Shown here one piece after another: positions 9,349 to 25,100 of a DNA stretch of 64,000 nucleotides. The stretch is taken from the NCBI GenBank assembly GCA_947039505.1, contig CAMQYZ010000004.1, forward strand, positions 92,031-156,030. The letters run 5' to 3'. This DNA is from an uncultured Mycoplasma sp. (GTDB lineage: Bacteria; Bacillota_I; Bacilli_A; Mycoplasmatales; Metamycoplasmataceae). Both the position numbers and the translations under genes were made by a program. A model generated the notes under the pieces. The model had not been told where the DNA came from. It worked only from the letters and a program-made list of their open reading frames with translations, and did no database searches. The number at the start of each line of letters is the position of its first letter. Within the stretch, counting starts at the first letter, position 1.

Positions 9349-10178
9349 TGAAAGATTCATATACAAAAACAATAATTAAAAATAATATTAGAATCTATTT
9401 AAGTGATTTTCAAAAAGTAACTCAAGATATTTTGAACATTCATAAATATACGCCGTTAGCGTCATTAATTTTAGCAAATGGAATTACCACTTTTGGAACT
9501 CTAGGATTTCTCTATGATATTGAAAAGGTTTCTATTTTAATAAAAACAAATGGTGCTATGAAAACATTTGCCTTAGAGTTTAAAGATGGCGCAATTAGAG
9601 CATTGCTCGGTGATGGAAGTGTTATTACAGAATATGATGACAATAAACTACACAATAATATTCCCTTAATATTAGGAATTGGTGATGAAGGAGTAATCAG
9701 AGTAAGTCGCTTCATTAAAGGAGTTCCTTATACTTCTGAAGTTCCAATTGCAAATGGAGATATGATTACCGATTTAGTTTATTATTTAAATAAATCAGAT
9801 CAAATTTTTTCAGCAATTTTAAATGATGTTTGATTGAATGAAGATAATCATTTGCAAGTGGATAAAGCTAAATCTGTCTTATTTCAATTATTACCCAATC
9901 ACACAGAAGAAGATGTTCTTTGAATTGAAAATCTAATTAAAGAAGTTAACTTCCAAAAAATAACTTTAGAAGATTATTTAAAAATAATTGATGGAAAAGA
10001 ATTAATTGAAAATCCAATAATTGCTAAGTGTGATTGTACTTCTAAAAAAATGTTAAATGCAATTAATTTATTATCACAAAATGAGAAAGAAGAAATGATT
10101 GATCAAGGCGAAGATATTGAAATAAAGTGTGATTTTTGTTTAAAATCACTTAAAGTTAAAGTGGAAAATATCTTCTAA
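9348..10178 (+). CDS. hslO: Redox-regulated chaperone Hsp33
   Basis: Holdase chaperone activated by oxidation and heat. 276 residues with TGA-Trp breaks. The C-terminus has the four zinc cysteines as C-D-C (KCDCTSKK) and C-x-x-C (KCDFCLKS), with the expected roughly 30-residue spacing. The N-terminal domain shows the family GDEGVIRVSRFIKG-type strands, equivalent to the G-x-G-x-L-x-V region. Translationally coupled to glyA by a one-base overlap. Confidence 0.93.
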
Positions 10179-10215
10179 TAGCACACTATTTATTGACTTA
10201 TTAGGATGTATTTTC

Positions 10216-10270
10216 TTCAAAAAAACATTATTATTCAAATTTGTTCAAAATAGTTCAAAAATGTTATAAT
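10216..10270 (+). promoter_or_regulatory. fruR promoter with TTCAAA direct repeats (probable FruR operator)
   Basis: TTGTTC (10241-10246) and TATAAT (10265-10270) are separated by 18 bp. TTCAAA occurs at 10216, 10234, 10244 and 10254; the last three are exactly 10 bp apart and overlap the -35 region and spacer. DeoR-family repressors commonly bind helically phased direct repeats, so autoregulation of the fruR-fruA-fruK operon is likely. Confidence 0.6.
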
Positions 10271-10274
10271 TTCT

Positions 10275-11024
10275 ATGGGAGATATAGTGAGTCAAAAGAT
10301 TTTAGACACCATCAAAAAAATTATTCAAGAAAGAAATATTGTTAAACCAAAAGATCTAGAAAGTGAATTGAATTTAACGGTATCAACTTGTAGAAGATAT
10401 TTAATGAAATTAGAAGAATCAGGATTTATAAAAAGAGAGTTTGGGGAAATTATTTATAATGATGAAAATTATTATCAAATAGATAAAGACGCCAAAAATG
10501 AAATTCATAAAAACAAAAGCATCAAAAAAAAACTTGCCAAAAGAGGAGCTTATTTAGCCCAAAAATATGAAGTGATTTTTATAGATGCTAGTTCAACTAA
10601 TTATTATTTATTTGAATATCTAGATAAAAATAAAATAATTTATACAAACTCATTGCTAAATGCAAGTTATGCTATTAGTAATGGATTTACAAAAATAAAT
10701 ATTATTTCTGGATTAATAAAAAATCAAACAATGACCATCATTCCCACCAATACATTAGATTTAGAGAGAATTAAATTCCCAATTTCTTTTATAGGTGTGA
10801 ATGCTATTTCAAACAAACATGAATTAATGACAACTGAAATCAATGAAGGTATATCTAAAAAAATAATATCTGAACAAAGCGAGTTTGTAGTTATTATGGC
10901 CGAAAAAGAAAAATTTAAGCATTCAAGTGTTTTCAATTTTGCCACAACAACACACACTCTTGTAATCACAGATAAAGAAGATTGACCAGATAATGATAAT
11001 TTTAACATTATGACTATAATATAA
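10275..11024 (+). CDS. fruR: DeoR-family transcriptional regulator of the fructose operon
   Basis: 249 residues with one TGA-Trp near the end. The N-terminal winged helix-turn-helix covers residues 1-60 (ILDTIKKIIQERNIVKPKD, LTVSTCRRYLMKLEESGFI), followed by a DeoR-type sugar-phosphate sensor domain (IFIDASSTNYYLFEYL, PISFIGVNAI, VIMAEKEKF). It directly precedes fruA. The ATG is only five bases from the TATAAT, so either the mRNA is leaderless or the start is the GTG at 10287, preceded by GGGAG. The likely effector is fructose 1-phosphate or a related sugar phosphate. Confidence 0.9.
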
Positions 11025-11037
11025 AATAAGGAATAAA

Positions 11038-13152
11038 ATGAAAATAGATAATTTTTTAAATGAAAAAGTTTTCTTTGTTGATTTAGAATTTAAAACAAAG
11101 AATGAAGCTTTAAAATACTTTTCATCAAAACTTGTTGAAAAGGGATTTGGTTCAGATGAAAAAAAGATACTTGCTGCAGCCAAAGCGAGAGAAGAAGAAT
11201 TTTCAACAGGAATAGGTAGTGAAATAGCCGTTCCTCATATCAGGATTCCTGAAATGAAAAAATCTGTTCTATTATTTGCTAAAGTAAAACCAATGGATTG
11301 AGCATCAATGGATAATCAACCTATTAAATATATTTTTTACATTGCTTTAAATGATCAAGATAATGTTCATATTCAAATTCTATCTGAATTAAGTAAAAAT
11401 CTAATGAATGATTCATTTTTGAAATCATTAGAATCCATCACTACTTTTAAAGAACTAATTAATCTTTTTAAAAATGCTAAACAAGAAGAAGAAATTGTTG
11501 AACAATATGACGGGGGTGATTATGATGTCGTTGGGATAACTGCTTGTCCCACCGGAATAGCACATACATATATGGCTGCCGAGCAATTGAAGAAAAAAGC
11601 TGCCGAGATGGGTGTCAAAATTAAAATCGAGACACAAGGTACAGAAGGTGGAAGAAATGTTCTAACACCTGAAGAAATTAAAAACTCTAAAGGAGTTCTT
11701 TTAGCAATTGATAGAGCAATTGATTTGGATCGTTTTACACAACATCCTAATGTTATTGAAACTACTACAAGAAAAGTTATCAAGAATCCTGAACAGGAGA
11801 TTAATAACATTCTTGATAAAAAAGGAGGGAAATTAACAAGCACTATTTCTTCCGGTGCCGGTGCAGATGATTTAGCTGGATTTAATTTCAATAAGTTTGG
11901 AACTAGAGTTTTCAAAGCCATGCTTACTGGGGTTTCATATATGTTACCGTTTGTAATCTTTGGTGGAATTATGATCGCTATTGCATTCATTATTGATATT
12001 CCGAATGCAGGTAGTCCTGATTTTGGTACAGTAAATGATGTTGCTTATTGATTTAAAACACTTGGAGGAATTTCCTTTAATATGATGGTTCCGATGTTGG
12101 GAGCATATATTGCTTGGGCATTAGTCGGCAAGGCCGGCTTGTTACCTGGTTTTATAACAGGTTTCATTTCAGCTGGCGCTTTCCTTTTTAGAGGAGAAGG
12201 TTGATTTGGTACACCAGCATCTTCATCAGGTTTTTTCGGAGCTATTGGTGGAGGAATTCTTTCGGCAGTATTAATAATTTTAATGATGAAATACATTGTT
12301 TCAAAAATGCCAAAAAGTTTAAATGGTATTATGCAAATATTAGTAGTTCCATTTTTAGGAACACTAATCATTGCAGCTTTATTCTGAATAATAAATATTC
12401 CACTTTTATATTTAAATTGAGGATTTACTTTATTCTTAGATATATTCCAAGGAAATAATAATTTAGCAATTATTTTAGGATTTATTGTTGGAATAATGAT
12501 GGCTAGTGATATGGGTGGACCTATCAATAAAGCTGCTTATGTTTTTGCGACAGCAACATTAAGTGAAACTGCAGGTCAAGGAACATATGTTATGGCATCA
12601 GTAATGGCTGCAGGAATGGTTCCACCATTAGGAATAGCAATATCAACAGCACTAAACAAAAAACTTTGAACAAAAGAAGAAAGAGAAGCTGGATTAGCAA
12701 ATTGAATAATGGGAATAAGTTTTATCACAGAAGGGGCAATACCTTTTGCTGCTAAAAATCCAAAAGTAATTATTCCGGCATCAATGATTGGAGCAAGTTT
12801 TGCAGGAATGTTAGCTGCTGCATTTGGAATTACCCTTGCAGCTCCGCACGGAGGAATATTTGTATTTGCATTAGTTAAATCTACTTTATTTGCAAATGCT
12901 GGTATGTCAATTGGTTTAGGAATAACTCTTTATTTAATAGCAATAATTATTGGTTCAATAATCACCGCAATTATGATTAATCTTTTAACTAAATTATTTA
13001 ATAAAAATAAAGAAAACAAAAATCCAAAAATTAAATTAGAAAAAAAATTCATTTTCCATAAAAAAAATAAAAAAGAAAATATTAATAAAATAAATATTTT
13101 CAACAATAGAACAACAATTAAGGATAAAGTAAAATTATGTTTTATACAATAA
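11038..13152 (+). CDS. fruA: PTS fructose transporter, fused EIIABC
   Basis: Imports fructose and delivers fructose 1-phosphate. 704 residues with many TGA-Trp codons. Domain order: IIA at 1-150 (phospho-His67 in [10 protein letters not shown]), IIB at about 160-265 (phospho-Cys170 in [12 protein letters not shown]), IIC from about 300 with eight or more hydrophobic segments ([31 protein letters not shown]). The last 55 residues form a Lys/Asn-rich cytoplasmic tail. AAGGA precedes the ATG, and its end overlaps fruK by 16 bp. Second gene of fruR-fruA-fruK. Confidence 0.96.
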
Positions 13153-14042
13153 CTTTTTCACCATCAATTGATTTACTAATTGAAACAGATAACCAATTTG
13201 ACAGAAATGGTTTGACAAGATATGAAAATTCTGATTTATTAGCTGGCGGAAAGGGCATTAATGCTTCTGTCATCTTAAATAGACTAGGATTTGAAACAAC
13301 AGCGATAACATTTATGAATGGTGCCATATCAAACATGATCACTGAACAATTAGAAAAAGAGAAAGTCAAGCTAATTGCCATTCCAAGTGTAAATGAAACT
13401 AGAATCAATATTAAATTTAATAATCAAATTAATAACTTTGAATTAAATGGACCAGCATCAATAATAGATGCAAAAGCAGAGAATCAATTGATGAAATTAA
13501 TTTCATCAATGACTGGAAATGATGTTGTTTTCATAATGGGTAGATCTAATATGACTTTAGTAGAAAGTATCGTTAAAATATTAAGTGCCAATAATGTCAA
13601 ATTTGTTCTTGATATTGACTCAAAAGAAATTATGAAATTATTGAAATACAAACCCTTCGTTATCAAACCTAATATTTTTGAATTAGCAACACTTATGGAA
13701 GTCAAAATAAAAACTGAAAAAGATATTATCAAGCACGGTAATAAATTGATTCAAATGGGATTGCAAAATTTGCTAGTATCTTGTGCAGATGAAGGTTCAT
13801 ATTTTATGAACAAAGAGAAGATATTAAAAATTGAAACTCCAAAATTAAAAATTATTAATTCATCAGGAGCAGGAGATAGTATGTTGGCAACATTTGTTGC
13901 CAAATATGTTGAATCAAACAATGTAGAGAAATCTTTCATTTTAAGTAATGCAGCCGGAATGGCAACAGTTAGTTCAAAATGACTAGGAACTTTGGAAATG
14001 ATTGAAGATATAAAAGATTCTCTTAAAATAATTAAAATATAA
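13137..14042 (+). CDS. fruK: 1-phosphofructokinase
   Basis: Phosphorylates fructose 1-phosphate to fructose 1,6-bisphosphate, feeding glycolysis. 301 residues, PfkB/ribokinase fold: DLLAGGKGINASVILNRLG (substrate loop), PNIFELATLM, and the catalytic anion-hole motif SSGAGDSMLA. One TGA-Trp near the C-terminus. It starts inside the fruA tail (16-bp overlap), so translation is coupled. A strong terminator follows. Confidence 0.95.
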
Positions 14043-14061
14043 AAATAATTTTATAATATAA

Positions 14062-14088
14062 AAAACAAGAAATTAAATTTCTTGTTTT
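14062..14088. terminator. Bidirectional terminator between fruK and pnuC
   Basis: Perfect 12-bp stem (aaaacaagaaat / atttcttgtttt) with a 3-base loop, with T-runs on the outgoing side and A-runs on the incoming side. It ends the plus-strand fru operon and overlaps the pnuC stop codon of the minus-strand unit. Confidence 0.85.
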
Positions 14089-14881
14089 ATTTTTTTCATT
14101 TAATTATTCCAATTATAGAATTTACAATATATAAACTTCACATAACCAAATATAATATACTTGTTAGATCACTTGTGTCTTTGATAATTAAAGTTATGTA
14201 TATACCAACACTAACTATATTAACTAGAAGTCAAACATATCATTGTTCACGATAAAACTTAATCATCAATATCATTCCAAATATAGAAAGCAATGTAGAG
14301 GAAGAGTCCAATAGAGGACTTTTATCTCCTAAGTAATATAATCCAATTGCTAAACCAAAAATTAAAATTAGTAATGAGGGTATAATAATTATTCATTGCT
14401 TAAGAGAGAGTTTTTTTGACACTATATTTGCATGATTTAAATTGTTTATTGGTTCTGGACTATTTGAATTGTTTTCTTCTATTTGGTTTTTATGTTTTTT
14501 TCAAAGAAATCAACCCATAATGTTTGTGGGTAAATAATAAAATAAATTTAGCGCAAAATCACCATAAACAGTTAATAACAATGCTGCAATACTATAAAAT
14601 ACAACATGTAATGTTCCAAAAATAAAATTTATTCGTAATTTTCTAGTTGCTAAAAGATTAGATATAACACCCGTTGTTGTAGCTACAATTGAAATTGAAC
14701 TTGCAATTAATGCAATTTTATTATTAACTGTTAAAAAAATAATAGCAATATTCAAAATAATCAAAATAATAACTTCGATTAACATCAATAAATATAATCA
14801 CTTATTATTTTTTATTTCATGATTAATCTTATTTGCAAGTTCTTTTTTAGTGAAATTATTTTTATTTATTTTTGACAACAA
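14087..14881 (-). CDS. pnuC: Nicotinamide riboside transporter PnuC
   Basis: 264-residue membrane protein with about seven TM helices and TGA-Trp breaks. The C-terminal half has the PnuC signature region YREQWYVWLLVNIVSVGIY and earlier TTGVISNLLATRKL. It imports nicotinamide riboside for NAD synthesis, as mollicutes do not make NAD de novo. The chosen start is TTG at 14881, seven bases after AGGAG; no ATG fits the ribosome-binding site. It lies 37 bp downstream of ppa on the same strand, so probably one transcript. Confidence 0.87.
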
Positions 14882-14918
14882 AACAATTCTCCTAACTTAT
14901 TCTTAACATTCAAAATAT

Positions 14919-15476
14919 TTAAATTTCGTATTTTTCAGGATGTTTTTTCATCATCATTTCAACAAATTCTTTTTTAGGTAAGTGACCATATTTTATCATC
15001 AAATCAAAACATTCTTTGTATTCAGCTCAAGCTCAGTCAACATTTTCAAAACCAGGAACTTTAGTAATTCCAATTCTTTTTCAGTTTTTATAAGTTTTAA
15101 AAAAAGTTTCAATTTCTTTTAATCAACTTTGATCAAGATCTTCTAATGAATTAATATCATCAAGTCTATAGTCATCATGGTGAACAGCAATTAACTTTGT
15201 GTCAGTTTCTCCATCATCAATCATTCTCATTGCTCCAACAATTCTTGCATTTAGTTGAACTCCAGGAACAAATGTTTCGGAAGAATATACAAGAACATCT
15301 AATTCATCTCCATCTCAATCAAGAGCAGTTTCAATAAATCCATAGTTGGCTGGATATGCAAATCCATTTCTCAATATTCTATCTACACATATTTTTTTAT
15401 TTTCTCTATTATATTCATACTTAATATTTGAATTAAGTGGTATTTCTATTATTACTTTTATTATTTTCTTTTCCAT
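14919..15476 (-). CDS. ppa: Inorganic pyrophosphatase (family I)
   Basis: Hydrolyses pyrophosphate from biosynthetic reactions. 185 residues with TGA-Trp codons. Diagnostic: [28 protein letters not shown], the metal-binding [12 protein letters not shown] signature, [14 protein letters not shown] and a [11 protein letters not shown] segment. The gene is largely absent from the ORF track because of TGA codons. Upstream of pnuC. Confidence 0.95.
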
Positions 15477-15529
15477 ATTTATATATTTTACATTAAAAAA
15501 AAATGATATTATGTATAATTTTATTAATT

Positions 15530-16099
15530 ATGATGACATACAATGCACAAACAATTGCAAATACAGTTAATGGATATAAAGTTGAAGATATTATTCTTTG
15601 AACTTTTGGTTTATTTCTTGGAGCAGTTTCGTTGGTGTTCTCTATTTTATCTTACTACTTTGCAAATAAGTCAACCAAACTTATAACTGAATTAATGGAA
15701 AAAACTTGAGTAACCTCAGAAACAGATAAATATTTTTTCGTTAATATGAAAAGCATTAAACACCAAAACAATAAAGCTTTAATGTTGTTGAATTCTGGAC
15801 AAGAAATTTCTTATGAAACATATGTTTCAAATTCAATAGGTTCCAGAATAATTCATATAAACAAAGAAACTATTGACTTATTAACAAAAACAAAATATAA
15901 AAATATAATTATGACTTATGTAAGAGAAAAGAAAAACTGTGACAAAAAATTCTTTGAATCAGTAAAAATAGAAAATATTACTTCTTCATCAAAAAAATTA
16001 ATTCCAGCAAGAGAAATTGTCAACTTAATTGAATATCATGAAATGATTTCGTCTTTTGTTTCACACATCTTAAAAGAATATACTGAATTAACTATATAA
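15530..16099 (+). CDS. Single-TM protein of unknown function
   Basis: 189 residues with two TGA-Trp codons, family not recognised. A hydrophobic helix at about residues 22-48 is followed by a soluble, Lys-rich domain of about 140 residues with a predicted alpha/beta pattern (SIGSRIIHINKETIDLL, KNIIMTYVRE). Probably membrane-anchored with a cytoplasmic domain. TATAAT (15514-15519) lies 10 bp before the double ATG, without a ribosome-binding site; an in-frame ATG at 15503 is an alternative. Divergent from ppa. Confidence 0.7.
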
Positions 16100-16110
16100 A
16101 TAAAACAAAA

Positions 16111-16135
16111 AAACATCTATTTACAATAGATGTTT
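16111..16135. terminator. Terminator shared by the one-TM gene and tRNA-Leu
   Basis: 11-bp perfect stem (aaacatctatt / aatagatgttt) with a 3-base loop. The T-run is better on the minus strand, where it ends the tRNA-Leu transcript 20 bp beyond the CCA end, but it can also stop the plus-strand gene. Confidence 0.7.
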
Positions 16136-16155
16136 TAGTATATAAATTATATATA

Positions 16156-16242
16156 TGGTGCCCGAGACTGGACTTGAACCAGCACGTCCAATACGGACCA
16201 GGGATTTTAAGTCCCCTATGTCTACCATTTCATCACTCGGGC
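16156..16242 (-). tRNA. tRNA-Leu (anticodon UAA)
   Basis: 87-nt class II tRNA read on the minus strand. The 7-bp acceptor stem GCCCGAG/CTCGGGC, a discriminator A and an encoded CCA are present, with TGGTTCAAGTCCA T-arm, a long variable arm, and an anticodon loop CTTAAAA (UAA) closed by GGGGA/TCCCC. A TATAAT box lies 15 bp upstream (16257-16262). Confidence 0.96.
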
Positions 16243-16256
16243 ATATTTGCTTTTTA

Positions 16257-16262
16257 ATTATA
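16257..16262 (-). promoter_or_regulatory. Promoter -10 box of tRNA-Leu
   Basis: Perfect TATAAT on the minus strand, 14 bp from the tRNA 5' end, in the divergent gap between tRNA-Leu and the dUTPase-like gene. Confidence 0.55.
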
Positions 16263-16337
16263 CTATAATATTTTAAAAAGACATAAAAGAAATGAAAATT
16301 TAAAGTAAATTCTTTCTATTGTAATATAATTTAAAAT

Positions 16338-16820
16338 ATGAATTTTCAAGATATTTTAGTTAAACAGATTGAATTAAACAAAGCCATAATTAATGGTCAT
16401 GAAAATAACAATGAAAATTTTGAAAAAAAACAAATACTAGCATTAATTGTTGAAATTAGTGAATTAGCTAATGAAATCCAGCATTTTAAATATTGAAAAA
16501 AAAATATTAAAATAGATGATGAAAAAATAATTGAAGAATATTCTGACGGAATGCATTTTTACTTATCATTTGGCTTGAATTTAGGAATGCAAAATGATGT
16601 TGAACCAATTGTATTTTCTCAAGACTTAACGTTGCAGTTCTTAGAAATATATAATTCAATTAGCCAATTTTATCAAAAAAGTACTTTAGAAAATTTTAAC
16701 TATTCTTTTGGGTTATTTATTGGCTTAGGAAAATTATTGAATTATAGTGATGAAGAAATGAAAAATGCTTATTTAAAAAAAAATAACATTAATTTTAGTA
16801 GAATAAAAAATAAATATTAA
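16338..16820 (+). CDS. All-alpha dUTPase-like NTP pyrophosphatase
   Basis: 160 residues. The pattern LIVEISELANEIQHFKYW, then EEYSDGMHFYLSFG, provides the Glu/Asp metal ligands of the dimeric dUTPase/MazG-like superfamily (E-x-x-E-L-x-N-E ... E-x-x-D). The likely job is hydrolysis of dUTP to dUMP, keeping uracil out of DNA; a broader house-cleaning role is possible. TATAAT (16325-16330) ends seven bases before the ATG with no ribosome-binding site, so the transcript may be leaderless. Convergent with gpsA, 24 bp apart. Confidence 0.83.
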
Positions 16821-16844
16821 ACAAATAAAATATGCATTGTCATG

Positions 16845-17849
16845 TTATTGATTTTCTGAACCAGTTCTTCGATCTCACAACATATAAATAGATTTGTGTA
16901 AATCAAGATTATGAAAGATGATTTGATATAAACACTCTACAATTGGCAAGTCCAATTTTGATTTTACTCTAATTTTTTCCACAATCTTAATAGCATTTAT
17001 TCCCTCAAGTGTAATCGATGAAGAAAGCGCTTTTTCTTTGTCCTTGACAAAATTTCTCCCAAAAGTATAATTTCTTGATAGATCAGACATAGAAGTTAGA
17101 ATTAAATCCCCAAGCCCTGTTAAACCCATAATGGTTTCTGGTTTTCCTCCTAAGTGTTTATTGAAAACAGACAACTCACGAACACCTCTAGTGATAAACG
17201 CTGCTGTTGTATTTATTTTAAAGCCATATTCGGTTAACATACCAGAAGCAATGGCTAATATATTTTTATAAATTCCACCAGCTTCAGCACCAATTACATC
17301 GGTTTGTGTATATATTTTAAAATAATGATTAGAAAACAATGATTGTACTTCTTCACATAATTTTTCAGATTCAGAAACCGAAGCCACTATTGTTAAACTT
17401 TTCAAAACCATTTGTTCTGCATATGATGGACCCAAAATACTTACAACACCCCTAATTTTAGGATTACTTTTTACATTATCCTCAATACCCTTATGCAAAG
17501 GATCATCGGTTCCATGATAAAAACCTTTAGAACCACTAATAATCAAAACTTCTGAATCAATATTTTCTTTTATTTGTTCAAGAACTTTAGGAATAATTGT
17601 TGAAGGTAAAGCTAAGACAATATAAGAAGTACCTTTTAAAGCTTCTTTTAAGTTATTTGTGGTTTCAACTTTATGAATCAATAAATCTTCGCTAAAATAT
17701 TTTGTATTTTTTCCAACTTTTAATTCTGATAATTCTTGATCATCTATTCCATAAACAATAATATTATTGTGATTTGAATCAAATAGTATGTTTGAAAACG
17801 CAGTGCCAAGAGCACCTGAACCAATTATAGTTATTTTTTTATCATTCAT
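16845..17849 (-). CDS. gpsA: Glycerol-3-phosphate dehydrogenase [NAD(P)+]
   Basis: Interconverts dihydroxyacetone phosphate and glycerol 3-phosphate for phospholipid synthesis. 334 residues with a TGA-Trp near the C-terminus. N-terminal Rossmann motif ITIIGSGALGTAFSNIL, the GSKGFY segment, ILGPSYAEQ, the catalytic-Lys region GAEAGGIYKNILAIASG, and RNYTFGRNF. It lies behind rpoC but a terminator-like hairpin and a TATAAT (17883-17888) in the gap suggest its own transcription. AAGG precedes the start. Confidence 0.95.
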
Positions 17850-17890
17850 TTCATCTAACCTTTTCTAAAAATATTTCTTTAAATTATATA

Positions 17891-17920
17891 AAATAAATAT
17901 CTATTAATAGACATTTATTT
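17891..17920 (-). terminator. Probable terminator of rpoBC
   Basis: On the minus strand a 13-bp stem with one G-U pair (AAATAAATGTCTA / TAGATATTTATTT) and a 4-base loop lies 9 bp after the rpoC stop. The U-tract is imperfect, so termination may be partial. Confidence 0.5.
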
Positions 17921-17928
17921 CAAATATT

Positions 17929-22143
<4,215 letters not shown>

Positions 22144-22144
22144 A

Positions 22145-25100
22145 TTACTTATCTCCTTCTTCAATTTCATTTTCGTAAATTTCTAATTTAATTCCAAGTC
22201 CTCTTAATTCATACGCAAGAACATTGAAAGATTCAGGTGTACCTGGCGTTGGTAAGGATGTGTTTGTGGCAAGAGCATTGTATAACTTGTTTCTTCCTTG
22301 GATATTATCAGATTTATAAGTTAATAACTCTTGAAGAATCATTGTAGCTCCATATGATTCAATAGCTCATGTTTCCATTTCTCCAAATCTTTGACCACCA
22401 TTTTGAGATTTTCCTCCAAGTGGTTGTTGAGTAATAAGAGAATATGGACCAATACTACGAGCATGCATTTTATCATCTACCATATGAGACAATTTAAGCA
22501 TATACATAACACCAACAGATATATCATTATCAATAACTTCTCCATCAATTGGATTGAATAATTTTTGTTTTCCAGTTACTGAAACACCAGCTTCTCCAAG
22601 AACCTCTGAAATATCTTCTTTTTTCACACCATCAAATACAGGTGAAACAAATTTTACATTCAATGCTTTCCCAGCCATTCCTAAGTGCAATTCTAGTATT
22701 TGACCTAAATTCATACGTGAAGGAACCCCTTGAGGATTTAATAAAATGTCAACAGTTGTTCCGTCTTCTAAGTGAGGCATATCTTCTTCAGGTAAAATAA
22801 TAGATATAACACCCTTATTACCATGACGACCTGACATTTTATCACCAACTTTAATTTTTCTTTTTTGAGCAATTAATACTTTAACGATTTTATCAACACC
22901 ATCTTCTAATAAATCTCCTTGATCTCTAGAAAGAACTTGTACATCAATTACAGTTCCTGCTTGACCATGCTTAACTTTTAGAGATGTATCCAGAAAACTA
23001 GAATCACGATGACCGAAAATAGCAGCCATCAGTTTTTCTTCAGGAGTAGGATTGTGTTCACCTTTTGGCGAGATTCTACCAACCAAAATATCACCAACAC
23101 CAACTTCAGATCCAATTATAACAATACCATTTTCATCCAAAAATCTTTTAGATGCAAGAGAAGTATTTGGTATTTCTAATGTTAATTGATCTTCACCAGC
23201 TTTAGCTTTACGGAACTGAATGGTTTGTTCTTCAATATGAATTGATGTAAATACGTCTTCTTTTACTAATCTTTCATTAATAATTATCGCATCTTCATAA
23301 TTATAACCATTTCATGTTGTAAATGCAACAAGTACATTTTTACCAAGAGCCATTTCACCATTTTTAAAAGATGAAGAGTCAGTAAGTAATTGACCTTCTT
23401 TAACTTCTTGTCCTAATTTAATGATTGGGGTTTGATTAATAATGGTGCCTTGATTTGATTTTTGAAAATTTTTCAAATAGTAAGTTAATACTTCTTTATT
23501 GTCATTAGATTTAATCTTTATTTTTGTTGAATCAACATAAGTGATTTCTCCAGCTTTTTTAGATTTAATATTAGCTGCTGAATATTGAGCAATCGCTGAT
23601 TCAATACCTGTACCAACAATGGGCGCTTCTGCTCTTAATAAAGGCACAGCTTGACGTTGCATATTTGAACCCATAAGTGCCCGGTTAGCATCATCATTTT
23701 CCAAGAAAGGAATCGCTGCCGCAGCAATTGATGTCATTTGCTTTGAAGAAACATCCATAAAATCAACCATTTTAGGTCCCACAATAATAAAGTCATTATC
23801 TTTTCTAACTGTAATATTTTCATCAGTTAATTCATTATTTTCATTGATATTAATTGAAGATTGAGCAAAAGAAAATCCTTGTTCATCTATCGCTGTTAAA
23901 TAAACAGGTTCTTTATAATCAACTACACCATTTGATATTTTAAAATAAGGAGTTTTTAAAAAACCATATTCATCAATAATTGCGTAAGTTGCTAGATTAA
24001 GAATAAGTCCAATGTTTGGTCCTTCAGGTGTTTCAATAGGACAAATTCTTCCATAATGAGTAGGATGTACATCACGAACTTCAAATTGAGCTGTATCTCT
24101 ATTAAGACCTCCAGGCCCTAAAGAAGTAACACGTCTTTTATTTGATATTTCACCCAAAGGATTAATTTGATCCATAAATTGAGAAAGTTTTGAAGAGTTA
24201 AAAAATGTTTTAAATTGATTGTAAACAGGTTTGTTGTTGGTTACATTTTTAGGGGTAACTTTTTCAATTTCTTTTGAAGACATTCTTTCTTTAGTATTTT
24301 TTTCTAATTTAGTTAATCCAATTTTAAATTGATTTTGCAATAATTCACCAACAAGAACTACTCTTTTATTAATTAATGAATCTGGATCATCATCTTGTCC
24401 GATATTTTGAATTAAATTAAAGTAATATGAAACTGAAGCAATAATATCTGGTATCAATAAATTAAGTTCTGTTGATGTTGGATCATTACCAATAACTGTA
24501 ATTGGTTCAAGTCCTTCTGTTGATGCATCTTTTTCATTTTGGAATATTTTAATTAAACTAATCTTAATTCTTTTCTTCAATTTTGGATAATCTTCAATTA
24601 GTTTTCCATAAGATTTTTCAGTGATATCAGGAATTTTTGTCAGTTTTAAAACACCATCAACAAATAATTGGTCAACTTTTTTAGCATCTAACATATCAAA
24701 TTTATGTCCAGCTTTAAAAATTACTTGTCCTTCTTTGTATTCTTCAGTATCTTTTTCAGCAATTAAATCTTCAGCTAAAATCTTGTGATAAATTCTATTT
24801 TGTAAATTTAATTTACGATTTATTGTATATCTACCTGTTTTTGATAAATTATATCTTCTACTATTAAATAAAAGATTTGGAAATAAATTTGCAGTAGATT
24901 CTGCCGTTACTCTATCACCTTTTCTAATTATTTGGTAAAGAGTTTCAATACATTCTTCTTGAGTTTGAAATTTATCTTTTTTCAATGTTTCTTCTAAAAC
25001 ATCAGAATTTCCAAATAATTTAACAATTGTGTCTTTATTTAAACCAAAAGTTCTTAAAAAAACAGAAACTGGAACAGCTTTGTGTTTATCAATTCTAATT

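Noticed and set aside
10724-11183. Two minus-strand ORFs over fruR and fruA
   Set aside because: Shadows; both plus-strand genes have clear family motifs.
11455-12527. Three long minus-strand ORFs inside fruA
   Set aside because: Shadows of fruA, which has intact PTS motifs on the plus strand.
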